64,000 nucleotides of DNA, from contig NZ_CP061280.1 of NCBI RefSeq assembly GCF_014541205.1, positions 186,001-250,000 of the forward strand, written 5' to 3'. The notes under the pieces are model-generated. The model was not told the DNA's origin. It did no database searches and saw only the letters and a list, made by a program, of their open reading frames with translations. The stretch comes from Mannheimia bovis (GTDB lineage: Bacteria; Pseudomonadota; Gammaproteobacteria; Enterobacterales; Pasteurellaceae). The position numbers and the translations under genes were made by a program. Within the stretch, counting starts at the first letter, position 1. Each line of letters opens with the position of its first letter. This document shows, piece after piece, positions 10,673 through 19,626 of the stretch.

Positions 10673-11581
10673 ATGAACAAAAATTCTCTTTTTTCGATCT
10701 GGTTTACGACTGCCCGCCCTAAAACGTTACCACTGGCGTTGGCATCAATTATTGTTGGCTCTGCACTGGCTCATTGGGCTGGAAAATTTGATTTTATTAC
10801 TACCCTGTTGGCGTTTATTACCACCATCTTGTTGCAGATTTTGTCAAACTTCGCTAACGATTACGGCGACCACGTTAAAGGCTCTGATACTAAAGAGCGG
10901 ATTGGTCCTCTACGAGCTATTCAACAAGGAGCAATTAGTGGCGAACAACTTAAACACGCAGTCATTATTTTAAGCCTACTCTCCTTTATTTCAGGCGTAG
11001 TATTAAGCATTTATGCCTTTGAAACCATTCAAGACTTGTTCTTTTTTATTGGGCTGGGAGTGGTGTCGATTGTTGCCGCAATCACTTATACCGTCGGCAA
11101 AAAGGCTTACGGTTATTTAGGATTAGGCGATCTGTTCGTGCTGATTTTCTTTGGTTTTGTGGCGGTTATCGGCGTGTTTTACTTGCAAGCTCATAATGTC
11201 CCGCCAATGATTTTATTACCCGCTTTCGGCTGCGGATTACTTTCTGTTGCGGTATTAAATATCAATAATTTAAGAGATATCAATCAAGACAGACAAACAG
11301 GTAAAAATACGCTCATTGTGCGAATTGGCAGCCAAAACGGGCGAAAATACCATATTGCCTTATTGGTACTAGCAGTCCTATCTTATCTCATTTTTGCTAT
11401 TTTAGAATTCGAGCATTGGTACAGTTTCATCTTCTTGCTTGGTGTACCGCTACTCGCAAAACACGCACTTTTTGTTTATCAACACCAAGATCCAAAAGAG
11501 CTTTACCCAATTCTAGGACAAATGGCAGGCTTGGCATTAATCACCAATCTGCTGTTTAGTTTGGGAATTATGCTGGGGTAA
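10673..11581 (+). CDS. menA: MenA, 1,4-dihydroxy-2-naphthoate polyprenyltransferase
   Basis: A 302-residue integral membrane protein with 8-9 hydrophobic segments and the UbiA-superfamily Asp motif NDYGDHVKGSD (about 62-72), plus a second DINQDRQTGK motif near 205. It attaches the polyprenyl chain to dihydroxynaphthoate to make demethylmenaquinone, the anaerobic respiratory quinone. Presence beside arcA-controlled metabolism in a facultative anaerobe is expected. A strong terminator follows directly. Confidence 0.95.
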   Translation: MNKNSLFSIWFTTARPKTLPLALASIIVGSALAHWAGKFDFITTLLAFITTILLQILSNFANDYGDHVKGSDTKERIGPLRAIQQGAISGEQLKHAVIILSLLSFISGVVLSIYAFETIQDLFFFIGLGVVSIVAAITYTVGKKAYGYLGLGDLFVLIFFGFVAVIGVFYLQAHNVPPMILLPAFGCGLLSVAVLNINNLRDINQDRQTGKNTLIVRIGSQNGRKYHIALLVLAVLSYLIFAILEFEHWYSFIFLLGVPLLAKHALFVYQHQDPKELYPILGQMAGLALITNLLFSLGIMLG

Positions 11582-11585
11582 TAGC

Positions 11586-11618
11586 AAGGGCTTGCGATCT
11601 ATAAGATCACAAGCCCTT
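11586..11618 (+). terminator. Terminator after menA
   Basis: AAGGGCTTG pairs with CAAGCCCTT, with an additional inner GATCT/AGATC stem, and is followed by T. It separates menA from the convergent rpoH gene. Confidence 0.85.
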
Positions 11619-11662
11619 TTTATAGTTGCAAAATTTTATTAAAAAACAACCGCTTGTTGCAC

Positions 11663-12619
11663 TTAGTCTTCGATTGAAATTGCCTCTTTGATTTTCTTAA
11701 GTGCAGCATTTTCAAGCTGGCGTACACGCTCTGCCGAAATATTATATTTTTCCGCCAAATCTTGTAATGTCGCTTTATTATCATCTAACCAGCGGGTTTT
11801 AATGATATCTTGGCTGCGTTCATCAAGCGTGGCTAAGGCATACGCAAGCTGAGCAGTCGCCTGCCCATTGTGTTGTTCATCTTCCAGATCATCCGCAAAG
11901 TTAGAACTATCATCTTCAATGTACATTGAAGGAGCGTAGCTATCTTCATCATCGTCTCCTGCCGGCAGATCAAAGCCTAAGTCCTGCCCCGTCATACGAG
12001 ATTCCATTTCTCTCACTTCTGCTACCGAAACGCCTAAATCATCTGCTACTTTTTTGATTTCTTCTTCATTAAACCACGCTAAACGGTTTTTATTTTTGCG
12101 TAGATTAAAGAATAATTTCCGCTGGGCTTTGGTCGTTGCCACTTTCACAATTCGCCAGTTTTTTAATACATATTCGTGAATTTCTGCTTTTACCCAATGC
12201 ACTGCAAAAGAAACTAAACGCACGCCAACATTCGGATCAAAGCGTTTTACCGCTTTCATCAAACCAATATTACCTTCTTGAATCAAGTCCGCTAATGGCA
12301 AACCATAACCTAAATAACCACGTGCAATATGAATCACAAACCGCATATGAGAAAGAATGAGCTGTTTTGCTGCCTCAACATCTTCATCATAGTAATAACG
12401 CTCTGCAAGCTCTTTTTCCTGTTCTGCAGTTAGAATCGGATATTGGTTCGCCATTCGGATATAGCTGTCCAAATTCCCTTGTGGTACAGGCATTGAGCCC
12501 GACACTAACGCAGGGTGCATTGCCTCTAGTGTTGATATTTCTTCTATATCATCTGCTTCTATCGGCTCAGCATCTACAATTTCTGCATCTTCAATTTCGT
12601 TTTCATCAAATTTTTTCAT
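11663..12619 (-). CDS. rpoH: RpoH, heat-shock sigma factor (sigma 32)
   Basis: A 318-residue sigma-70-family protein. Region 2 holds [18 protein letters not shown] and the conserved W of [12 protein letters not shown]. The RpoH box region carries [17 protein letters not shown], diagnostic of sigma 32. Region 4 ends with an HTH ([18 protein letters not shown]). It directs RNA polymerase to heat-shock promoters. It is about 30 residues longer than E. coli RpoH because of an acidic N-terminal extension (residues 1-33, rich in Asp/Glu/Ile). A Met at residue 34, preceded by AGAGG, could be an alternative start, giving the standard length. Confidence 0.95.
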   Translation of the reverse strand: MKKFDENEIEDAEIVDAEPIEADDIEEISTLEAMHPALVSGSMPVPQGNLDSYIRMANQYPILTAEQEKELAERYYYDEDVEAAKQLILSHMRFVIHIARGYLGYGLPLADLIQEGNIGLMKAVKRFDPNVGVRLVSFAVHWVKAEIHEYVLKNWRIVKVATTKAQRKLFFNLRKNKNRLAWFNEEEIKKVADDLGVSVAEVREMESRMTGQDLGFDLPAGDDDEDSYAPSMYIEDDSSNFADDLEDEQHNGQATAQLAYALATLDERSQDIIKTRWLDDNKATLQDLAEKYNISAERVRQLENAALKKIKEAISIED

Positions 12620-12694
12620 TCTATTTCTCTCAATCCCTAAGCCAATTTGTCCATTATAACAGTGTTACGCTAGGTCTTTTATTAGAGGAAAATA

Positions 12695-12728
12695 AAAAAG
12701 TTGAGTTCCGTAAGAAACTCAACTTTTT
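12695..12728 (-). terminator. Terminator of typA
   Basis: A perfect 13-bp stem (AAAAAGTTGAGTT / AACTCAACTTTTT) with an 8-base loop, just after the typA stop and followed by T on the minus strand. Confidence 0.85.
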
Positions 12729-12747
12729 AGTCAATATCTAATTCAGG

Positions 12748-14595
12748 CTATTGAGTGCTGGTACTTGTCGTAGTACGACTTGCACGTTTACGGTCGTTTT
12801 CCGTTAATAAGCGTTTACGGATACGGATAGATTGTGGTGTTACTTCCACTAACTCATCGTCATCAATAAACTCTAATGCTTGCTCTAAAGTGAAACGTAC
12901 CGGTGTCGTTAATACGATCGCATCGTCTTTACCTGAAGCACGAATGTTGGTTAATTTTTTACCTTGCAAGCAGTTTACCGTTAGGTCGTTTGAACGGCTG
13001 TGAATACCGATAATTTGACCTTCGTAAACATCCACACCGTGGTCGATCATTAACTTACCACGCTCTTGTAAGCCGAATAACGCATAAGCGAGAGCTTTAC
13101 CTGTCGCATTAGAAATTAACACACCGTTTTTACGCTGACCGATTTCACCCGGTTTCACATCATCATAGTGGCTGAATGTTGAGTAAAGTAAACCTGTACC
13201 TGAAGTCATTGTCATAAATTCGTTACGGAAACCAATTAAGCCACGGCTTGGGATCACATACTCTAAACGGGTACGACCTTTGCCGTCCGGGATCATATCA
13301 CGTACTTCGCCTTTACGCATACCAAGTGCTTCCATCACTGAACCTTGGTGCTGTTCTTCAATATCAATGGTTACTTGTTCAAACGGCTCTTGTTTTTTAC
13401 CGTTCTCTTCTTTGTAAATTACTTTCGGGCGAGATACCGCTAATTCGTAACCTTCACGACGCATATTTTCGATTAATACTGATAAATGTAGTTCACCACG
13501 ACCAGATACACGGAACTCGTCCGGGTTAGGGGTTTCTTCCACACGCAATGCTACGTTATGTACTAACTCTTTGTTTAAACGCTCAAGAATTTGGCGAGAG
13601 GTTACAAATTTACCTTCTTGACCGCAGAATGGCGAGGTGTTTACACAGAAGAACATTGTTACAGTTGGTTCATCAACGCTTAATGCAGGTAAAGCCTCCA
13701 CCGCATTAATATCACAGATAGTGTCCGAGATATTTAATTCGCCCAAACCGGTAATTGCAATAATATCACCCGCAAAGGCTTCTGTTGCTTCAAAACGTTG
13801 TAAACCTAAATGCCCTAAAACTTGACCGATACGACCTTGGCGGGTTTTGCCTTCACTATCCACAACCGTTACCGCTTGGTTTGGTTTAACCGAACCACGT
13901 TTGATACGACCGATACCGATAACGCCCACATAGTTATTGTAATCTAATTGCGAAATCTGCATTTGGAATGGTGCATCTAATTCCACTTGCGGTGGCTGAA
14001 CGTGTTTAACAATCGCTTCGTAAAGCGGGGTCATATCTGCCGCCAACTCTTCGTGTTCTAAACCGGCAACACCGTTTAACGCTGATGCGTAGATAATCGG
14101 GAAATCTAACTGCTCATCGGTAGCACCTAAGTTCACGAATAAGTCAAACACTTGATCCACCACCCAATCAGGGCGAGCACCCGGACGGTCAACTTTGTTG
14201 ATGACCACAATCGGTTTTAAACCGTGTGCGAATGCTTTTTGGGTTACGAAACGGGTTTGTGGCATTGGGCCGTCAAAAGCATCTACCACTAATAAAACAG
14301 AATCCACCATTGAAAGTACACGCTCAACTTCACCACCGAAGTCTGCGTGCCCCGGAGTATCTACGATATTGATGTGGTAGCCGTTCCAGTTAATTGCGGT
14401 ATTTTTCGCAAGAATGGTAATGCCACGCTCTTTTTCAAGATCGTTTGAGTCCATTACACGCTCATCAACATCACCACGAGTTGATTCAAAAGTGCCTGAT
14501 TGTTGTAAAAGTTTATCTACCAGCGTGGTTTTACCGTGGTCAACGTGTGCAATAATTGCGATGTTACGCAATTTATTAATATCTACATTTTGCAT
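12748..14595 (-). CDS. typA: TypA/BipA translational GTPase
   Basis: A 615-residue protein of normal BipA length. G1 is AHVDHGKT (16-23), G3 DTPGHAD, G4 NKVD; then elongation-factor domains II, III and V and the BipA-specific C-terminal domain (about 480-600). It binds the ribosome and assists 50S assembly, especially in the cold or under stress. The short tail is Ser/Thr-rich (TTTSTSTQ). Its 5' leader is unusual: a good promoter is followed by a terminator-like hairpin before the start codon (see the entries at 14627 and 14673). Confidence 0.96.
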   Translation of the reverse strand: MQNVDINKLRNIAIIAHVDHGKTTLVDKLLQQSGTFESTRGDVDERVMDSNDLEKERGITILAKNTAINWNGYHINIVDTPGHADFGGEVERVLSMVDSVLLVVDAFDGPMPQTRFVTQKAFAHGLKPIVVINKVDRPGARPDWVVDQVFDLFVNLGATDEQLDFPIIYASALNGVAGLEHEELAADMTPLYEAIVKHVQPPQVELDAPFQMQISQLDYNNYVGVIGIGRIKRGSVKPNQAVTVVDSEGKTRQGRIGQVLGHLGLQRFEATEAFAGDIIAITGLGELNISDTICDINAVEALPALSVDEPTVTMFFCVNTSPFCGQEGKFVTSRQILERLNKELVHNVALRVEETPNPDEFRVSGRGELHLSVLIENMRREGYELAVSRPKVIYKEENGKKQEPFEQVTIDIEEQHQGSVMEALGMRKGEVRDMIPDGKGRTRLEYVIPSRGLIGFRNEFMTMTSGTGLLYSTFSHYDDVKPGEIGQRKNGVLISNATGKALAYALFGLQERGKLMIDHGVDVYEGQIIGIHSRSNDLTVNCLQGKKLTNIRASGKDDAIVLTTPVRFTLEQALEFIDDDELVEVTPQSIRIRKRLLTENDRKRASRTTTSTSTQ

Positions 14596-14626
14596 TTGAA
14601 TATCTTTAAGTTAAGTGAAAATAAAA

Positions 14627-14654
14627 ACTCCCGCCCATCAAAACTGGCGAGAGT
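14627..14654 (-). terminator. Terminator-like hairpin in the typA leader
   Basis: On the minus strand ACTCTCGCC pairs with GGCGGGAGT (one U-G wobble) around a 10-base loop and runs straight into TTTTTATTTT, ending about 30 bases before the typA ATG. It lies downstream of the only good promoter I see, so it could attenuate typA. Confidence 0.6.
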
Positions 14655-14672
14655 CTAGAAATTGGAGGTCGA

Positions 14673-14701
14673 ATTATACAGACTTTTTCCGAATTTGACT
14701 A
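14673..14701 (-). promoter_or_regulatory. Promoter for typA
   Basis: A perfect -10 TATAAT (14673-14678) and a 4/6 -35 TAGTCA (14696-14701) are separated by exactly 17 bases. Predicted start is near 14666, giving a leader of about 70 bases that includes the hairpin at 14627-14654. Confidence 0.65.
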
Positions 14702-14710
14702 CAAAACAAA

Positions 14711-14746
14711 CGGTGTAATTTGTAAAAGTTTTTGCAAATTACACCG
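14711..14746 (-). terminator. Terminator of the 105-residue lipoprotein gene
   Basis: Arms CGGTGTAATTTG and CAAATTACACCG (12 bp, perfect) around a 12-base loop, followed by TTTGTTTTG on the minus strand. The stem contains an uptake-sequence-like ACACCGCTTG half. Confidence 0.7.
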
Positions 14747-14763
14747 CTTGGGTATGATTAAAA

Positions 14764-15081
14764 TTATTTTTTATAGACACTTAATGGCTTACAGCTTGGC
14801 AACTTAATTTGAGCTTCACTTAAAATCGTACCATCAACAATGCGTGCATTACATTGGAATGTGCGACCTTTTGCAGTTGTTGCTTTATAAGTAACCTCTT
14901 GACCCGTTAGTGGATTACTTTCTCCAAAGTTTACATTCGATAATGTTACTTCATCTGAAGAACTTAAACCGATCATATTGGCTGTATGAGCTTGTAATTT
15001 TACAATAGCTACATTTCTATCTACAGCAACACAACCAGATAACACTGATGCACAAATTGCACTTAAAATTAATTTTTTCAT
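14764..15081 (-). CDS. Putative lipoprotein, 105 residues, function unknown
   Basis: A short lipoprotein signal ends in the lipobox LSGC (Cys17). The mature part of 88 residues is strand-rich and has two further cysteines (near residues 77 and 97) that could form a disulphide. I do not recognise the family. It lies 117 bases downstream of the Slam-type gene on the same strand, so it might belong to that transcript, though it has its own terminator. No enzymatic motif is visible. Confidence 0.7.
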   Translation of the reverse strand: MKKLILSAICASVLSGCVAVDRNVAIVKLQAHTANMIGLSSSDEVTLSNVNFGESNPLTGQEVTYKATTAKGRTFQCNARIVDGTILSEAQIKLPSCKPLSVYKK

Positions 15082-15198
15082 AAAAAATCCTTAAGAGATG
15101 AGTTAATAAATTCAAGTTAAATAACTTAACTTATTTCAAAACAAGCCATTAAATTCTAATGACTCATTAAAGAAATACTTTACCCCCTGTATTAGAAA

Positions 15199-16644
15199 CT
15201 AAAACGTCTTTTCAAAAATCACGTTCGCATTTTTACGGTTATAAGAGTACATTGTCGGCAAATTACTGTCGTTTTTCCGCCAACTCAGTTGTAATTTCGG
15301 TGTAATGCCCCATAAATGCCAATCACGCTTCCAAAGAGTTAAAGCGGCGGAGTAGATTTTATCTTGTCTGATTTTACCGAGAGCTAAAAACCCACCTAAT
15401 CTGGCTTGGTCTTTATATTGGCGTTCGGAAATACCGAAACTTAAACGGCTGGAAATACCGCCAAGCTCCCACTCTTGCCCCCAGCTTAGGCGTAAGCCTT
15501 TGGTATCGGCACTGTATTGCTTCACCCAAGTACGTTCCCGATTAAAATCAGCCCCTAAAGTAAAAAATTGGTTTGGATTACGTAGCCACACTAAAGTCAG
15601 AGAGGCAAGTTTACTATTACCATTTTGAGCAGTGCTGTCAAAATAGCGTTGTTTGCTATGTTCTAACGCCGTTACCATTTGCCAGTTGCTACTAAGCCAA
15701 TGGGATAACTCCGCACGCACGCCATTACGCCATTGATAACTTTCATCTCCATACCAACGCTTTTCGTAAAAAGGCAGCAAGCTTAATGTCGATTTTGCGG
15801 TTTTATAACGATAACCTAACGAGGTGCGGTTATTCATATCGTCATAATCGTGATTGCTCCAATAAATTTTGCCGTAAAGGTCATTATCAAAAGCGAGGTA
15901 ATGTCTGCCAAACAGGTTGAAATCTTTACCGAAATTAAGACTATATGCGATTCCCTGTGCTGATTCAGGCATCATATTGTCATTTTTCACATAGCCAGTA
16001 TTTTCAATATTGCGACTACTGGAGACATTATTGACATTACTATCCCGCACATAATGGCTACTCGCACTAAAATGCCACTCGCTACTTTTTTGAATATTTT
16101 CAAGGTAAGTATCTGCCATTTGTTGCACTCTAGCAGGCATATTCGGGTCGGTTTTCACTTTGTTAAACTGATCTTCTGCGGCAGAAAGTTGCTTGTCGTA
16201 AAATAGCGAAGTGGCAAGCTCAAAACGAACGGGGTTAAGTTCAGGATGTTTAGACAAAATCGAGCGGTACTGCTCTACCGCTTTACTAGGCTCACCGGTT
16301 AAGGCAAACATTTTGCCTTGAGCAAACTGAATTAAAATCGGGTCAGTATGGGGAAAAGTTTGGTACACTGCCAATAGCTTACTAATAATCTCTGGATTAC
16401 GAGCGTAAATTGCTTGGCTGAGTAGTTGCTGAGTGAGTGCAGGATTGGCTTTTAACTGTGCTTCCGAAAGCTCAATCGGTTGGTTTTCTTGATTACGAAT
16501 GACCACCACAGGTGCAGGTGCGACGGGTTGTGCTACTTTTAATGATGGTTCAAGCGTAGTGCGTTCGGTGATTGGCTGATTAAAGGCTTCTGCAAAAACC
16601 AACACAGGGAAAAGGGCTAAAAGTAAAATAATAGGGTGTTTCAT
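15199..16644 (-). CDS. Slam-type surface lipoprotein assembly modifier (DUF560 outer-membrane translocator)
   Basis: A 481-residue protein with a signal peptide (1-18, ..VLVFA). The periplasmic part (about 20-185) has TPR-like helices (LLSQAIYARNPE, AVEQYRSILSKHPELNPVRF). The remainder (about 190-481) is a transmembrane beta-barrel of alternating aromatic strands beginning WHFSASSHYVRDSNVN, typical of DUF560, and ending in Phe. Slam proteins carry specific lipoproteins across the outer membrane to the surface. The gene directly upstream encodes a lipoprotein with a matching architecture, its probable substrate. The start codon has only a weak ribosome-binding site. Confident of family; substrate assignment is from adjacency. 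Confidence 0.85.
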   Translation of the reverse strand: MKHPIILLLALFPVLVFAEAFNQPITERTTLEPSLKVAQPVAPAPVVVIRNQENQPIELSEAQLKANPALTQQLLSQAIYARNPEIISKLLAVYQTFPHTDPILIQFAQGKMFALTGEPSKAVEQYRSILSKHPELNPVRFELATSLFYDKQLSAAEDQFNKVKTDPNMPARVQQMADTYLENIQKSSEWHFSASSHYVRDSNVNNVSSSRNIENTGYVKNDNMMPESAQGIAYSLNFGKDFNLFGRHYLAFDNDLYGKIYWSNHDYDDMNNRTSLGYRYKTAKSTLSLLPFYEKRWYGDESYQWRNGVRAELSHWLSSNWQMVTALEHSKQRYFDSTAQNGNSKLASLTLVWLRNPNQFFTLGADFNRERTWVKQYSADTKGLRLSWGQEWELGGISSRLSFGISERQYKDQARLGGFLALGKIRQDKIYSAALTLWKRDWHLWGITPKLQLSWRKNDSNLPTMYSYNRKNANVIFEKTF

Positions 16645-16668
16645 TGATTATTTGAGATCTATTATTAA

Positions 16669-16694
16669 AAAGCCATTGCCGAAGCAATGGCTTT
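16669..16694 (-). terminator. UUCG-loop hairpin between the surface lipoprotein gene and slam
   Basis: A perfect 11-bp stem AAAGCCATTGC/GCAATGGCTTT carries a UUCG tetraloop closed by C-G on the minus strand, followed by TTAATAAT. This is a very stable hairpin with a modest T tract, probably a partial terminator or mRNA stabiliser. Confidence 0.75.
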
Positions 16695-16713
16695 AAAAGG
16701 AAATTAAAGGTGA

Positions 16714-18123
16714 TTATTTAGGTTGTTTTTCGGCTGCGAAGACGGCGTTATAAATTAAAGTTCCATCATATCCATATGCACCTTTACTTTTTTCATAAAT
16801 AACAGAACCAGCAACTTCACTTGCCTCTTTACCAACAACATTTGCATTTAAACTATAAAAGCCCACTTTATCATTATTTTCGTCATATATATTTACTGGA
16901 CCTCGTTTAATATTAAAGTTTTTAACATCAAATGCTTCTTGAGCAAACTCTAATTTTCCTACCGTTTTACTATCTAATACAGCAGAAGCATAGTTTTGCT
17001 CTGCACGTTCTCCAAAATTAACATCAAATTGAATTGTTCCATCTACAAAAGGTGTTCCTTTATTAACCTTTCTATATACCAATTCTCCAGGCTCTTTAAT
17101 CTCTTGTAATTGAGCAATTATCTCCCCTTTATAAGTAGCTGAACCTTTTACTGCATCAGTATACTTAATTTTAGTGGTTACATTCCCATCAACCACTTCA
17201 TATTCACCAATACCAAACAGATGGCTATCTTTTCCATCAGGAACACCACCAATAACAACACCTTTTTCTGAAGATACAAATAATTTTGTCTCGTGAGGAT
17301 TATAAACTGCACCATAAGTTGAATATGGCGTATTTTTAAAAATATAATCCACTTTCTCTAAATAAGTTCTTTCTGCAATTTTTCCATCTTCGGTTAAAGA
17401 AGAGATAACAGAACCATTAATCCCACCAGATTTTATTTCACCTTGATGAAGACCTAAAAGAGAGGGGTTATTTGCATCTTCAACTGCTAATTTATAGTAA
17501 TCTAACTTATAATTCCCATTGTTATTATGAGATATTGGAGCCCTCTCTTTATTACCAGAGTAACCATCAACATATACTTCATCAGTAACTATAGAAATTT
17601 CTTTATGTAATTTCTCTCTACCATCTTGTAAATCCCAAAGACTTTTGCCGCTATCTAATATCGCTTTTGGTGCAGGAGAAGTTATATCACCTACTTTATA
17701 TGTCAATCCAACCACACCCGTATTTTCAACCCAATTATTAGGCGTATCTACTTCTCCACGCCATTTATTCTCTTCTTTTTCTTTAGCTAAGCGAGCTTTC
17801 TCTGCCTCTTCTTTCGCTTTTTGCTCAGCGTCTAAACGAGCTTTCTCTGCTTCTTTCGCCTTCTTTTCCGCCTCTAAGCGAGCTTTTTCAGCTTCTTCTT
17901 TCGCTTTTAACTCAGCAGCTTCTTTTGCTTTTTTTTCAGATTCCGCTTTCTCTTTTTCTACATTACCGTTATTAGTTTGAGTTTGATTTACTTGGCTTTG
18001 GTTCGCCTGTTGATTCGCGGAACTTGGAGTTGGGGCAGGCTTATGCTCATCATTACTTTTACAAGCAGTAACCCCTAACCCAACTAAAATCGCTAATGCG
18101 GTTGTTTTAAATACTGGTTTCAT
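16714..18123 (-). CDS. Probable Slam-dependent surface lipoprotein with coiled-coil stalk
   Basis: A 469-residue lipoprotein. Residues 1-20 are the signal and Cys21 (VTACKS) is lipidated. Residues 22-55 form a Ser/Gln/Asn-rich linker. Residues 55-120 are a highly charged TolA-like helix with repeats of AEKARLEAEKKAKE type. Residues 120-469 are a strand-rich globular part, the last 100 residues resembling the barrel of TbpB-like and other Slam substrates (GFYSLNANVVGKEASEVAGS, then GYDGTLIYNAVFA). Such proteins bind host ligands such as transferrin, haemoglobin or factor H; the ligand here is unknown. AGAGG precedes the ATG. A ten-A tract lies about 75 bases upstream. Confidence 0.75.
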   Translation of the reverse strand: MKPVFKTTALAILVGLGVTACKSNDEHKPAPTPSSANQQANQSQVNQTQTNNGNVEKEKAESEKKAKEAAELKAKEEAEKARLEAEKKAKEAEKARLDAEQKAKEEAEKARLAKEKEENKWRGEVDTPNNWVENTGVVGLTYKVGDITSPAPKAILDSGKSLWDLQDGREKLHKEISIVTDEVYVDGYSGNKERAPISHNNNGNYKLDYYKLAVEDANNPSLLGLHQGEIKSGGINGSVISSLTEDGKIAERTYLEKVDYIFKNTPYSTYGAVYNPHETKLFVSSEKGVVIGGVPDGKDSHLFGIGEYEVVDGNVTTKIKYTDAVKGSATYKGEIIAQLQEIKEPGELVYRKVNKGTPFVDGTIQFDVNFGERAEQNYASAVLDSKTVGKLEFAQEAFDVKNFNIKRGPVNIYDENNDKVGFYSLNANVVGKEASEVAGSVIYEKSKGAYGYDGTLIYNAVFAAEKQPK

Positions 18124-18196
18124 ATTAGACCTCTATTTATAGTATGAATGGAAAATCAAATAGATAATATCGTGTAAAAACACAGCGTAATTGTAC

Positions 18197-18206
18197 AAAA
18201 AAAAAA
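18197..18206. repeat. Homopolymer A10 upstream of the surface lipoprotein gene
   Basis: Ten consecutive A (T on the coding strand), 74 bases before the start codon and next to a TTGTAC element. Tracts of this length can slip during replication and alter promoter spacing. Confidence 0.7.
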
Positions 18207-18256
18207 CGATTGTCGAGCAATAAGCAAACGATTACATTTAATTGTTTAGAAAATAA

Positions 18257-18303
18257 ACAAGCGGTCATAATTTGCAAATTTTTTACAAATTATGACCGCT
18301 TGT
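18257..18303 (-). terminator. Terminator of yggS made of two inverted uptake sequences
   Basis: Two perfect 18-bp arms, ACAAGCGGTCATAATTTG and its complement (18286-18303), surround an 11-base loop. It is the most perfect USS pair in the window and follows the yggS stop. Confidence 0.8.
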
Positions 18304-18329
18304 ATAGTGTTATTGTAAAAGTTCAGTAG

Positions 18330-19007
18330 CTAACTTCTCGCCCCAAAAATTGCAGTGCCAATTCGCACCATTGTCGAGCCACATTCAATTGCCGATTGCA
18401 TATCGTCTGACATTCCCATTGAAAGCGTATCAATGCCGTCAAATTCCGTTTGCAAGCGGTTAAAAAGTTGCTGCATTTTGCGAAGGGCGATTTTTTGTTT
18501 CTCCGGCTCGCTTTCCGGCTTAGGAATCGCCATTAATCCACGCAGTTTCAAATTCGGTAATTGCGAAATCGCTTGGGCAAGTGGCAACATTTCTTCAGGC
18601 TGAATGCCCGATTTGGAATTTTCATCGCTGATATTAATTTGAATCAACACATTGAGCGGAGCTTTATCCACTGGGCGTTGCTCGTTTAAACGCTCGGCAA
18701 TTTTGAGCCTGTCCACCGTTTGAATCCAATCAAAATGCGTTGCCACTAGCTTGGTTTTATTCGATTGCAATGGCCCGATAAAATGCCACTCCAATTCAGG
18801 GCGATTTGCAAAAAATTCGATTTTTTCGACCGCTTCCTGCACGTAATTTTCGCCAAAGGCAAGCTGACCTGCCTCAATCGCCTCTTGAATTGCCGTAACA
18901 GGTTTGGTTTTTGACACCGCCAATAATCGGACATTTTCTCGTTGATATTCGCTTGAAATTTGCTGAATTTTTTGATGAATTTGCGTTAAATTCGCTGAAA
19001 TCGACAT
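18330..19007 (-). CDS. yggS: YggS/PLPBP family pyridoxal-phosphate homeostasis protein
   Basis: A 225-residue alanine-racemase-fold protein. The start at 19007 is preferred because AAGGA lies 7 bases before it and the product then begins MSISANLTQI like its relatives. The PLP lysine is in LLAVSKTKP near residue 36; the phosphate-binding SMGMSDDMQSAIECGSTMVR stretch is near 195-215. It buffers PLP supply and amino-acid balance. It appears monocistronic, diverging from kdsC with 69 bases between them. Confidence 0.94.
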   Translation of the reverse strand: MSISANLTQIHQKIQQISSEYQRENVRLLAVSKTKPVTAIQEAIEAGQLAFGENYVQEAVEKIEFFANRPELEWHFIGPLQSNKTKLVATHFDWIQTVDRLKIAERLNEQRPVDKAPLNVLIQINISDENSKSGIQPEEMLPLAQAISQLPNLKLRGLMAIPKPESEPEKQKIALRKMQQLFNRLQTEFDGIDTLSMGMSDDMQSAIECGSTMVRIGTAIFGARS

Positions 19008-19076
19008 TTCCGTTCCTTTGTAAACTAAAAGCAAAACGCTATAATGGCAAAATCATACCATATTTGAGGCAAAAAA

Positions 19077-19616
19077 ATGTTAGACCTAACCAAGATTAAA
19101 TTCGTAATTACCGATGTTGATGGCGTTTTAACCGATGGCGGAATGTACTATACCGACCAAGGCGAAGTGATGAAACGCTTCCACGTTCACGATGGCTTAG
19201 GGGTGAAAATGTTGCAAAGTTGCGGCATTAAAGTGGCAGTGCTTTCAGGGGGCGATACCGCACTACTTCGTAAACGCTTAGAGGTGTTGAAAATTGATTT
19301 AGCTCTACTCGGCAAAATGGAAAAACGTTCCGCCTGTTTTGAACTGATGGAAAAAGCAGGCGTTACGCCGGAACAAACTGCCTACATCGGGGACGATACC
19401 TTAGATTTGCCCGCTTTTGAGGTATGTGGTTTAGCCATCGCCCCTCGCAACGCTCACGATTACATCAAAGCCCAAGCTGATTGGGTGTTAGAAAAAGCCG
19501 GTGGTGAGGGGGCATTCCGTGAAGTGTCTGACAAAATTTTAGAAGCCCAAGGCTTTGACGAAATTTTTAAAACCGCTGACGGATTTTTGAAAATTGCAGA
19601 GAAAATGGCACAGTAG
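19077..19616 (+). CDS. kdsC: KdsC, 3-deoxy-D-manno-octulosonate 8-phosphate phosphatase
   Basis: A 179-residue HAD phosphatase of the small, cap-less KdsC type. Motif I is DVDGVLTDG (nucleophile D13, acid D15), motif II VLSGGD, and motif IV GDDTLDLPAF. It releases phosphate from KDO-8-P, giving KDO for the inner core of lipopolysaccharide. It stands alone and ends in a compact terminator shared with the convergent gene. Confidence 0.95.
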   Translation: MLDLTKIKFVITDVDGVLTDGGMYYTDQGEVMKRFHVHDGLGVKMLQSCGIKVAVLSGGDTALLRKRLEVLKIDLALLGKMEKRSACFELMEKAGVTPEQTAYIGDDTLDLPAFEVCGLAIAPRNAHDYIKAQADWVLEKAGGEGAFREVSDKILEAQGFDEIFKTADGFLKIAEKMAQ

Positions 19617-19626
19617 TCAAAAAAAC

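Noticed and set aside
17645-17980. Plus-strand frame with repeated Phe/Ser/Ala units opposite the surface lipoprotein gene
   Set aside because: It is the antisense of the coiled-coil repeats; the minus-strand frame has a signal, lipobox and ribosome-binding site.
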